In this document: positions 1 to 6,787 of the stretch, in pieces | Layout: every line of letters starts with the position of its first letter | Numbering within the stretch: the stretch's first letter is position 1 | Assembly: GCA_963729275.1 (NCBI GenBank) | Contig: CAVSNH010000012.1 | Location: forward strand, 1 to 64,000 | Length of the DNA: 64,000 bases | Reading direction: 5' to 3' | Source: CAVSNH01 sp963729275 | GTDB lineage: Bacteria; Actinomycetota; Acidimicrobiia; Acidimicrobiales; RAAP-2 | Position numbers and translations under genes: made by a program | The notes under the pieces: model-generated | Told to the model about the DNA's origin: nothing | What the model saw: only the letters and a program-made list of their open reading frames with translations | Database searches by the model: none

Positions 1-17
1 ACGCCGGCATTGGGCGA

Positions 18-797
18 TTACTCGGTAGCCCATGCCCCAGCAATCAGCGTGCAGCGACGATCGTCCACCGGGGCAAGCAGCTCACCTTCGAGTGCTCGAC
101 GAACCTCCTTTTGGCTAGGCGCGGCCAAATGGTCGTCGAATGCCTCAGGCGACGACCAGACGGAAATCAGTTCGAGTTTGTTCGGCTGGTGCCGTCGCTG
201 TAGCGCCACCTGCCCTTCTATCCCGCCGACGGCGAGCCGAACCGCTGCCAGCTCATCGAAACAACGTTCCGCTGCGGCAAGCCGCTGAGGCCGTGCCTCG
301 ACCTGAGAAATGATTACAAGATCGCCTCGGACCGCCGCCGGCCAGCTCTGTTGCCCCCGTGGTCCGTGGACCCGGTCCTCGTATGGGGATGCGAGTACTG
401 GTGCGATGCTCTTGGGCAGGACGAGGTTGCTCGGCGCGACGAGGTGGGCGAGGTAAGCATCGTCTGACGCGAATCTGCCAATGATCTCGAAGTGATTGGG
501 ACGACTGATCAGTTGCAGCACTGATCGCACGGTGGTCCGTGGCGCTTCGTCGGCTGTGTCGACGAACTTCCTGAGGACGTCTTCGACCGCTGGGTCCAGT
601 CCATTACGCGGGCTTATGTCGACGTGGGCCAGCGCACACCTTTCGTCGGTCTCCACCTGGCTACTGTCCCATACCTCGCGCTCTGGCGATTGGCTCACTG
701 GGCTCGGTGATCCTTTCAGCTGGAGCATGCAGTCACTCGCCATCATGGGTATCTCTGGGCCATGCGAAAGCCCGAAGACCGACGTCGGGCGAAGCAC
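18..797 (-). CDS. Tandem ABM-like (dimeric alpha/beta barrel) protein
   Basis: The 259-residue product has two similar halves. Residues ~90-150 and ~155-255 each read like an antibiotic-biosynthesis-monooxygenase-type ferredoxin-like fold: a hydrophobic strand, an amphipathic helix, then a strand with a pattern like LELISVWSSPEAFDDHLAAP. Single-domain members act as dimers in quinol or heme oxidation; a tandem copy would form the barrel within one chain. That fold assignment is family knowledge and the substrate is unknown. The first residues are weakly conserved in character, so the Met pair at residues 18-19 (start near 746) is an alternative start. The stop lies 18 bp from the window edge. 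It diverges from the DinB-like gene. The surroundings look accessory, and function is uncertain. Confidence 0.55.
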   Translation of the reverse strand: MLRPTSVFGLSHGPEIPMMASDCMLQLKGSPSPVSQSPEREVWDSSQVETDERCALAHVDISPRNGLDPAVEDVLRKFVDTADEAPRTTVRSVLQLISRPNHFEIIGRFASDDAYLAHLVAPSNLVLPKSIAPVLASPYEDRVHGPRGQQSWPAAVRGDLVIISQVEARPQRLAAAERCFDELAAVRLAVGGIEGQVALQRRHQPNKLELISVWSSPEAFDDHLAAPSQKEVRRALEGELLAPVDDRRCTLIAGAWATE

Positions 798-859
798 CGC
801 GTCCCATAACGCTGCCGGGTAGGTGGGACAGGTCGAGGCAGTAGGGCAGAATCAGGAAT

Positions 860-1357
860 GTGAGTGTCGAGCGCTGCGGGGAGTGTGGCTTCGACTCTGT
901 GGATTGGAGCGATGCCAGCGCGATCGCGGCCATCCGGCGGCTGCCGTCGCAATGGATTGCCGCTGTCGCTGGATTAACTCCTAGTGACCAGCTTCGTAGA
1001 CCCGTTCACCAGATGTGGTCCATCGCGGAGTACGCAGATCACCTCCGGGAGGTGCTCTTCGGAATGAGATTCCTCCTCGATACCGCCATCTCACAGCCCG
1101 GAACCGACCTTGGGGAGTCGCCGCAGCCGCAGTTCGATTCTCAGCCTCGACAGATTGATGTTGAAGCGGCTCTGAGTGGTATTGGAAATGAGGCCCACTC
1201 GTTGACCCAGCAGCTATCCGGACTCTCTTCCTACGATTGGCCCCTCACCGTGACCTTCGACGGAACCTCAGTCGATCCGCATTGGATCGCTCGTCACATC
1301 GTCCACGATGCGACGCATCACCTTCTCGACATTGACCGACTTCGCTCAGCACTTTGA
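860..1357 (+). CDS. DinB-like four-helix metal-binding protein
   Basis: The 165-residue product has the layout of the DinB/YfiT superfamily, which includes mycothiol-dependent transferases. There is an early helix with MWSIAEYADHLREVLFG and a C-terminal helix with ARHIVHDATHHLLDIDRL. The histidines in these helices are the probable divalent-metal ligands, as in the family triad. The start is GTG; an overlapping ATG two bases earlier is out of frame. Its TGA overlaps a TTG of a downstream open frame (TTGA), a coupling pattern common in this window. The exact thiol or substrate is not deducible. A role in detoxification or thiol transfer is inferred from the family only. Confidence 0.6.
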   Translation: MSVERCGECGFDSVDWSDASAIAAIRRLPSQWIAAVAGLTPSDQLRRPVHQMWSIAEYADHLREVLFGMRFLLDTAISQPGTDLGESPQPQFDSQPRQIDVEAALSGIGNEAHSLTQQLSGLSSYDWPLTVTFDGTSVDPHWIARHIVHDATHHLLDIDRLRSAL

Positions 1358-1748
1358 CGGTGAAGGTGAGTACCCCTGATCAATGGAGCCGGGAGCGGGT
1401 CGCTTATCGACCGAGTCTGATCGGCGCCTTGGGGACAGGGGCGTCCGTTCGCTTCTACGCGAGGAGCTTCTCCGACACTCGCCACAGCCTCTCGGCAGTC
1501 ATCGGCGGCGTTCTACCACGCCCCTTGTCGGAGGGAGCCCGTGCTCCCATTCACGCCCAGAATATTGCGACCAATCGAAGCGGTGATGGGTGCCACCGAA
1601 GGCCGGGTCGGTGGGACACTTCCTCACTGTTGGGCGGTCGCCTTGGGCTGCCAGACTGCACGCACGACGTCAGAGACCCATCCCGCGATATTGGGCGGCG
1701 TGCGGGCGCCATCCTACGGATGGGTTCAGAAGCAATCGAGGTGACGGA
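1358..1748 (+). other. Gap with an unassigned open frame
   Basis: No recognisable gene lies here. One forward frame stays open from TTG at 1354 (overlapping the DinB stop) to TGA at 1750-1752 (overlapping the next ATG). It would encode 132 residues with about 65-75% GC at third positions, moderate for this window, and no motif I recognise. Two other forward frames are also partly open, so the evidence is weak. A perfect 6-bp hairpin with a 4-nt loop sits at 1533-1548 without a T-run. The neat overlaps at both ends are the only argument for a real gene. Confidence 0.3.
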
Positions 1749-2156
1749 ATGACTGAACACTTCGGCTACGACATCGACAAGCGCTACCTCCCCCTAATGC
1801 TGCCATTCCTATTGCGACCGTCAAAGGACGGCGTCACACTGACAGATGACGGCTCTCTCATCGCAAGCTTCGGTTTCTTTCAGGTCGTTACTCCCCTGAC
1901 AAACATCAACGGTGCGCATGTCACCCGGAACTACCGCTGGTGGACGGCTGTCGGGGTTCGCCTGTCGCGTGCTGACGACGGTCTGACCTTTGGAACGAAT
2001 AACCGTGCAGGAGTCTGCATCCATTTTGAGCAGAAGGTGCCATCTCGACTTCGACGGATCGGCCATTCGGCGCTTACTGTGACGGTTGCCGACCTCGAAA
2101 GACTCGTGACGGCCTTAGTCCGAGACAACGAACAGCCAAGTACACCCTTCCCCTGA
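1749..2156 (+). CDS. Conserved-looking hypothetical protein
   Basis: I chose the ATG at 1749 because a GAGGTGA ribosome-binding site lies just upstream; the frame is open further upstream but reads as non-coding. The 135-residue product is soluble, with no signal or membrane segment. It has strand-rich stretches such as GSLIASFGFFQVVTPL and a C-terminal ALTVTVADLERLVTAL. The composition (TRNYRWWTAVGVRLSRADDGLTF) suggests a small beta-barrel-like fold, but I cannot name a family. It follows the DinB-like gene on the same strand. The ASCH gene converges on it from the right. Confidence 0.5.
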   Translation: MTEHFGYDIDKRYLPLMLPFLLRPSKDGVTLTDDGSLIASFGFFQVVTPLTNINGAHVTRNYRWWTAVGVRLSRADDGLTFGTNNRAGVCIHFEQKVPSRLRRIGHSALTVTVADLERLVTALVRDNEQPSTPFP

Positions 2157-2246
2157 GCGGAACAGGGAGAACTGCCTACGGCGGATAAATCGTTCATAGA
2201 ACGAGTGCCCGAGATGGCCGGGAGTGGGCCACCAAGGGAAGGCGAT

Positions 2247-2534
2247 CTATCCGGCTATGTGGAACTCGATTCGGTAGAGAAGTGTTTCATCGTGGATGGG
2301 CCCAGCATGGGCGGTCCGTTGTCGGAGAGATTCGAGATCTGATTCGCCAGCTCGGCGGACATCGGTGTTGTCGATGAAAGAGAAGGGGACCAGTTCGACC
2401 GAGTCAACCTCGATCTCCCCGTTGCCCACGCGGTAGCGACCGCCAGCTTTCACTCTCGGCCGCCGCCATAGCCGGAAAGTCACCGTTATTTCGCCAGACA
2501 GCACCCGTTCACGCAGCTCCCGGCTGAACTCCAC
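2247..2534 (-). CDS. ASCH-domain-like protein
   Basis: The 95-residue product contains the beta-barrel core expected of ASCH/PUA-like RNA-binding folds. EITVTFRLWRRPRVKAGGRYRV is followed by GEIEVDSVELVPFSFI, and the chain ends in ETLLYRIEFHIAG. In ASCH proteins the region around the K-x-G-x-x-Y/F turn lies in the presumed nucleic-acid cleft (family knowledge). The start is GTG, with TAGGGT six bases upstream, which matches the leaderless pattern found across this window. It may act with the neighbouring small genes, but no partner is evident. Confidence 0.6.
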   Translation of the reverse strand: MEFSRELRERVLSGEITVTFRLWRRPRVKAGGRYRVGNGEIEVDSVELVPFSFIDNTDVRRAGESDLESLRQRTAHAGPIHDETLLYRIEFHIAG

Positions 2535-2540
2535 GAACTG

Positions 2541-2546
2541 ACCCTA
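2541..2546 (-). promoter_or_regulatory. -10 element (TAGGGT), leaderless type
   Basis: On the minus strand TAGGGT is followed by 6 nt and then the GTG of the ASCH gene. This places the expected transcription start at the start codon. No clear -35 is seen. Confidence 0.4.
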
Positions 2547-2652
2547 GACACCCCACGGTGAATCCCGACAAAGACGCGTCGATGGCGAGCTCGAACGGAA
2601 GGTCCCAGATCGCGGGGAGGGGGCGTTCTCCGGCGGCTGACCGATCAGCGAT

Positions 2653-3033
2653 TCAGTACCTTTCGACGAGATGGGCTCTCTGTGCGGGAAGCTCGTATGG
2701 ATCTGGCCAGAAGTCGGTGATGCGGACGATTGTGCCGCCTTCCTGAAGATCGAAGAAGCACAGCCCAGGCTGGACGGTGCCATCGGCGTTCGTGAACTCG
2801 ATCCAACTGGACGCATGTAATCCTTCACCGATGATCCGGATAACCACGAGATGCCAATCACCGGGGAATCCTTCGACGTTGAAGCGCACGTAGTTGGTAC
2901 GACCATGAACTCGTTCGCGGGTCTGGGGCCCTTCGTACACAACGTCTTCGGACAAAAGGGCGCCGAAAGCGCCCCAGTTCCTCTCGTTTGCCGCCACCCA
3001 GTACGCCGTCACCACCTCGTGGGCATCTCTCAT
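2653..3033 (-). CDS. NTF2-like / SnoaL-like domain protein
   Basis: The 126-residue product has the NTF2-like order. An N-terminal helix is followed by WGAFGALLSEDVVYEGP, a conserved R-x-x-Y helix (GRTNYVRFNV), and then three strands ending in GTIVRITDFWPDPYELPAQR. This cone fold is used by small isomerases, cyclases and ligand-binding proteins. The D-F-W motif after the last strand is typical of uncharacterised SnoaL-like members. The substrate is unknown. The start ATG lies 7 nt after a TAGCCT hexamer. It is transcribed in the same direction as the ASCH gene, 118 bp upstream of it. Confidence 0.65.
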   Translation of the reverse strand: MRDAHEVVTAYWVAANERNWGAFGALLSEDVVYEGPQTRERVHGRTNYVRFNVEGFPGDWHLVVIRIIGEGLHASSWIEFTNADGTVQPGLCFFDLQEGGTIVRITDFWPDPYELPAQRAHLVERY

Positions 3034-3040
3034 CCCAAGA

Positions 3041-3046
3041 AGGCTA
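3041..3046 (-). promoter_or_regulatory. -10 element (TAGCCT) of the NTF2-like gene
   Basis: Minus-strand TAGCCT, 7 nt, then ATG: the leaderless spacing shared with other genes here. Confidence 0.4.
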
Positions 3047-3080
3047 GATCCCGGCTCAACCGACCTGGCCCGAACAATGA

Positions 3081-3296
3081 CGTTGGTCCTCAGGGTCCTG
3101 GGCCAATCTTGTCGGAAGGATCGGCTCGTCCGACCTGATCCTTCCCGATGCTCCTGGCAGGAAGATTTTCAAGCTTCGCAAGACGATCTCCATCGCCATC
3201 AAACAGTGGACGTGGGCGGAGGTATCCCCGGTCGGTTCGGTGGGGCGCCCATCGGCCGCCTTCGGGGACATCGTCTTGATTACTGGAGGCAGGTGA
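3081..3296 (+). pseudogene. Gene remnant without a start codon
   Basis: Between two TGA codons (3078-3080 and 3294-3296) one forward frame runs 71 codons with no ATG, and no GTG until near the end. It nevertheless looks coding: third positions are mostly G or C, and the translation is protein-like, for example GRKIFKLRKTISIAIKQW and GRPSAAFGDIVLITGGR. The last stretch resembles a kelch-type strand, but that is too weak to name. I read it as the surviving piece of a decayed gene. Confidence 0.35.
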
Positions 3297-3566
3297 GGCA
3301 ATCAGCAATCAGACGGCCGGGTATCCAGGCATTGTCCTGAGATGTGTCGCTCATGTGGTGGCCTCGTCGTCGCGCATGGACGAAGTTGTGTACAGGTTCC
3401 GTCCTCATCTCATCCGCGCCGGCTGTTATCTGGAGTCAACGCGTACGACCGAGCTCGGACTTCGGAGTCTTACGAAAAGCTCCCGGTTTTCACAGCCCGA
3501 CTCAAGCGACATCGTTGAGGCTGCTCTCCCTGTGGTGATGAGCATCACAGTGGAAAGGAGCGCGAC

Positions 3567-4166
3567 ATGAGCAACGATCGGTACATCTCGGAACTGCCTG
3601 ACGATCGAAACGCGACCGTCACAGAGGTCTCGTCGGAGCCACGACCGGATGGGAGTAAGCGGCGCCGGGGCGTTCGTGTGACGACCGCCGCACTCGCCGC
3701 AGCTGTCGGGTCGGCTCTGGGCGGCAGACTGTTGGCAACCTCGATGGGCGCTGGTGCTGCGACGACGATTCCGACGGGCACCGCGTCACCGGGTGGGATG
3801 CCCGGGGGTTGCGCGCCACCGTCGGCCGTCGGAACTGTGAAATCAGTGGGCTCCGACAGCTTCGTCGTGGCGAGCTCACAGGGTGGTACGTCCACGATCG
3901 AGGTCACCGCCAGCACCACCTATCAGGACGAGGGAGTGGCCGGCGCATCACTGGCCAACGTGACGGTCGGCGAGCACGTGGCCGTCATGGGATCGTCGGA
4001 CGCCGGCACGGTGACGGCAGCCAGCGTCCTCATCGGTGAACCGTCGTCCGGTGCCGGTCGGGGGCCGGGTCCTTATGGGGGCACTGAGCCCGGGGGCCCG
4101 GCCCCCCCGCAGGGCACCGGGTCAAAGGGCGCGCTACCTCCGCAGGCAACCGGTGCCGAGGCCTGA
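3567..4166 (+). CDS. DUF5666-like secreted or anchored protein
   Basis: The 199-residue product begins with a charged tail and KRRRGVRVTT, followed by a hydrophobic Ala-rich segment (residues ~38-62) that can act as a signal or anchor. Residues ~88-155 form a small beta domain reading GTVKSVGSDSFVVAS, then TTYQDEG and VTVGEHVAVMGSSDAGTV. This is the pattern of the OB-like DUF5666 domain. The tail is Gly/Pro-rich and probably disordered. A strong AAAGGAG site precedes the ATG. The gene ends before a perfect 14-bp hairpin. Its function is unknown; such domains often occur in exported proteins. Confidence 0.6.
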   Translation: MSNDRYISELPDDRNATVTEVSSEPRPDGSKRRRGVRVTTAALAAAVGSALGGRLLATSMGAGAATTIPTGTASPGGMPGGCAPPSAVGTVKSVGSDSFVVASSQGGTSTIEVTASTTYQDEGVAGASLANVTVGEHVAVMGSSDAGTVTAASVLIGEPSSGAGRGPGPYGGTEPGGPAPPQGTGSKGALPPQATGAEA

Positions 4167-4230
4167 CCGATCACGCCGCGCCGGACCCGTGGCGTCCGAC
4201 CAGATCGGCCCATCCGATAGCCCCGCCAAG

Positions 4231-4262
4231 GATCGGCTCCCGGCAGAGGCCGGGAGCCGATC
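4231..4262. terminator. Bidirectional terminator-like hairpin
   Basis: Perfect 14-bp stem (GATCGGCTCCCGGC, loop AGAG, then its complement) between the convergent DUF5666-like and SDR genes. There is no T-run, as is common in high-GC actinobacteria. Confidence 0.75.
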
Positions 4263-4328
4263 GGCACCACTATCGAGGTCGACAGGTGCGAGGAGTGCGA
4301 CTGGGCGTACCTAGCCGAGACGCGCTGG

Positions 4329-5093
4329 TCAGCGCGGGGCGAAACGCTGACCGGCGTCGAGCCGGATGGTCCCGCCGTTGAGCATCGGATTCTCCACGAT
4401 GGCGACGACGAGGCGGGCATACTCCTCGGGTCGCCCCATGCGTTGGGGGAAGGCCGCGTCCGCCGTGAGTTTTGTCGAGTATTCCTCGCTGATGCCCGAG
4501 GTGATCCCGGTGAGGAAGAGGCTGGGGGCGATGGCGTTGACGCGGACACCGTACGAACCGAGATCACGCGCCATCGTAAAGGTCATCCCGGCGATGCCGG
4601 CCTTGGCTGCGGCGTAGGCGACCTGGCCGATCTGACCCTCGAAGGCGGCGATGGAGGAGGTGTTGACGATCACGCCGCGCTCCCCGTCGGCCGGCTCGTT
4701 CTCGGCCATGGCGGCTGCTTCGAGCCGGTCCAAGTTGAAGGTAGCAATCAAATTGAGGTCGACCACCCGTCGGAAGTCGTCGAGTGGGTGAGGGCCGGAC
4801 TTGGACAGTGTCTTCTTGGCAATTCCTCCTCCTGCGACGTTGACGGCGATGTCGAGTCCGCCGAGGGCTCCCACAGCGGCCGTGAGCGCCGCTTCGGTCC
4901 GGTCGAAATCGGTGATGTCACAAGCATGAAAGGTGGTACCACCACCCATCTCGGCTGCCACCTCGTCGCCCGTCGAGGTCGGCATGTCGAGAATGGCCAC
5001 CGTTGCCCCACCGTCCCGCAGCAATTGAGCCGTGGCCTTGGCCATCCCCGATGCGCCGCCGACGACGACGGCTCGGCTGTTGATGATCTGCAT
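4329..5093 (-). CDS. SDR-family dehydrogenase (3-hydroxyacyl-CoA dehydrogenase type 2-like)
   Basis: The 254-residue product is a classical short-chain dehydrogenase/reductase with a Rossmann fold. It shows the nucleotide-binding turn VVVGGASGMAKATAQ, an acidic residue after the second strand (AILDMP, typical of NAD preference), D-I in HACDITD, NVAGGG in place of NNAG, the catalytic Ser in NTSSIAAF and the YAAAK Tyr/Lys pair. Overall it resembles the HSD10/HADH2 group that oxidises short-chain 3-hydroxyacyl-CoA, though related SDRs share these motifs. The ATG has AGAGGA upstream. It is a single gene converging on the DUF5666-like gene across the terminator hairpin. Confidence 0.85.
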   Translation of the reverse strand: MQIINSRAVVVGGASGMAKATAQLLRDGGATVAILDMPTSTGDEVAAEMGGGTTFHACDITDFDRTEAALTAAVGALGGLDIAVNVAGGGIAKKTLSKSGPHPLDDFRRVVDLNLIATFNLDRLEAAAMAENEPADGERGVIVNTSSIAAFEGQIGQVAYAAAKAGIAGMTFTMARDLGSYGVRVNAIAPSLFLTGITSGISEEYSTKLTADAAFPQRMGRPEEYARLVVAIVENPMLNGGTIRLDAGQRFAPR

Positions 5094-5531
5094 ATGGGTC
5101 CTCTTTCATCGGGGGTGTCATTGACCACGTGCACACGTTGGAGCGCCAAGTCTCGTGGGCGGGTGACCACGGCACGGTGATCCGACCCCAGGCGCCGCGG
5201 ACCGTGGGAGCTGGGGCGTCGATGGTGGTTTGTGTCGACCCGGAGGGTTGTGAAGGTGTAAGCGGTCACTCTAGGTCAGTGGTCATTTGCCAATTGCGAT
5301 CGCGATGTTCCCACCTGGAAGCGCGTACGCGCTGATGGCCTCCCGTCCGGGTCGTTCCGTCACCGGATCCCGTCTGTGCCGGTTCGCATCTCGGGCCGGC
5401 TCGGGCCGGCTCGGGCCGGCTCGGGCGGTGGGGAGCGGCGGAACCGAGTCGCCAGACGCGTTCGTCGGCGAACAGACTGACGTAGTCGATGTCGCGGTGG
5501 CTGGGTACCGAGGCCACGTCTCCGAGGGGGC
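5094..5531. other. Intergenic stretch with a 10-bp tandem repeat
   Basis: This 438-bp gap separates threonine dehydratase (above) from the SDR gene (below), both on the minus strand. The unit TCGGGCCGGC is repeated three and a half times at 5391-5427. The minus-strand frame carried on from the ilvA side is open but has no recognisable motif. I see no gene. Confidence 0.4.
5391..5427. repeat. Tandem repeat of TCGGGCCGGC
   Basis: Three full 10-bp units plus seven bases. Each unit contains the palindrome GCCGGC, so the array can fold, but its position 100 bp downstream of ilvA gives no clear role. Confidence 0.8.
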
Positions 5532-6785
5532 TCAGAGCAGGAAGGAGAACATCGGCGAGCCCGGAGGCACCCGTTCCACCTGCAAAGGGCTGGCTTCGAT
5601 GCGGGCCAGGAGGGCTTCGAGCGTGCTGGCCCGCTCGAGCTCGATGCCCACGAGAGCGGGGCCGGTCTCCCGGTTGTTCTTCTTCACGTACTCGAAGAGC
5701 ACGATGTCCTCCCCCTCGACGAGGATGTCCTCGAGGAATTTGCGCAACGCGCCGGGCTCCTGGCGGAAGGTCACGAGGAAGTAGTGCCGGAGGCCCTCGT
5801 GCAGCAGCGAACGCTCGACCACCTCGGCGTACCGGCTGACGTCGTTGTTGCCCCCCGACACCACGCACACGACGGGGCCGTCCGGCAGGCGGCTGGCGAG
5901 CTGGCGGGCGGCGGCGCTGGCCAGGGCGCCGGCCGGTTCTGCGATGATGCCCTCGGACTGGTAGAGGTCGAGCATCTCGGTGCACACCGCGCCCTCGGCC
6001 ATCGTCACGACCTCGTCCACCAGATCACGGACGAGGGGGAAGGTGAGGTCGCCCACGTGGGCGACGGCGGCGCCATCCACGAATGTATCCATCTCCGTGA
6101 GCGTCACCGGATGGCCGGCGGCAAGGGCGGCGGTCATGCTCGCCGCCCCGACTGGCTCGACGCCAACGATGTGTGTTCCAGGTGCGCCGGCTTCCATCCA
6201 AAGGGTGACGCCGGCGGCGAGCCCACCTCCGCCGATGGGAACGATCACGCTGGCCAGGCCCTCCCCGAATTGACGGGTCAGCTCGAGGCCCACGGTGCCC
6301 TGCCCAGCGATGATCCGGGGATCGTCGAACGGATGGACATACACGGCACCCCGGTCGGCGGCGTCGGCGACCGCGGCCGCGGCGGCCTCGTCATAGGTGC
6401 TCCCGCCGATCACTGGTTCGACCCACGGTCCACCGATGGCCCGGATGCGCTCCCGCTTCTGTCGCGAGGTCGTGGTCGGGAGGAAGACGCGCCCATGGAT
6501 GCCGAGAGTGGCGCAGCTGAAGGCCACCCCTTGGGCGTGGTTGCCGGCACTGGCGCAGACGACCCCGGCTGATCGTTCCTCGGCCGAGAGCGACGAGATC
6601 ATGTTGTAGGCCCCTCGGACCTTGTACGAGCGTCCGATCTGGATGTCCTCCCGCTTGAGGAAGACAGGCCTGCCCACCAGCTCGCTGAGGCGTGGGCTGG
6701 ACTCGAGGGGAGTACGGCGGACGACGGGCTGCAGGCGGGCGCCCGCTGCCTCGATCGCCTCCGCGTCAAGAGACATCACCGGCAT
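5532..6785 (-). CDS. ilvA: Threonine ammonia-lyase (threonine dehydratase)
   Basis: The 417-residue product is a PLP-dependent fold-type II enzyme that deaminates threonine to 2-oxobutanoate, the first step of isoleucine synthesis or threonine catabolism. The PLP lysine lies in RSYKVRGAYN. SAGNHAQGVA binds substrate and cofactor, the glycine-rich phosphate loop is PIGGGGLAAG, and VVSGGNND closes the core. A C-terminal regulatory ACT-like module follows (residues ~335-417, from LRHYFLVTFRQEPGALRKFL), as in the short actinobacterial IlvA type. I chose the ATG giving MPVMSLD because TAGAGT lies 8 nt upstream; the frame is open to an ATG at 6872, but those residues are Pro-rich and non-conserved in character. 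Confidence 0.9.
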   Translation of the reverse strand: MPVMSLDAEAIEAAGARLQPVVRRTPLESSPRLSELVGRPVFLKREDIQIGRSYKVRGAYNMISSLSAEERSAGVVCASAGNHAQGVAFSCATLGIHGRVFLPTTTSRQKRERIRAIGGPWVEPVIGGSTYDEAAAAAVADAADRGAVYVHPFDDPRIIAGQGTVGLELTRQFGEGLASVIVPIGGGGLAAGVTLWMEAGAPGTHIVGVEPVGAASMTAALAAGHPVTLTEMDTFVDGAAVAHVGDLTFPLVRDLVDEVVTMAEGAVCTEMLDLYQSEGIIAEPAGALASAAARQLASRLPDGPVVCVVSGGNNDVSRYAEVVERSLLHEGLRHYFLVTFRQEPGALRKFLEDILVEGEDIVLFEYVKKNNRETGPALVGIELERASTLEALLARIEASPLQVERVPPGSPMFSFLL

Positions 6786-6787
6786 CT

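Larger units (their letters stand above)
3034..3566. other. Long gap around the gene remnant
   Basis: Apart from the -10 element at 3041-3046 and the remnant at 3081-3296, I see no gene, RNA or clear repeat in this 533-bp stretch. The part from 3297 to 3566 leads into the DUF5666-like gene and ends in its ribosome-binding site. Confidence 0.4.

Noticed and set aside
4443..5180. 245-codon plus-strand frame opposite the SDR gene
   Set aside because: Antisense of a clear short-chain dehydrogenase; Gly/Asp/Val-rich composition is the usual shadow pattern.
5266..5531. Minus-strand frame downstream of ilvA as a separate gene
   Set aside because: It is the continuation of a shifted frame inside ilvA, with no start codon in the gap itself and no recognised motif.
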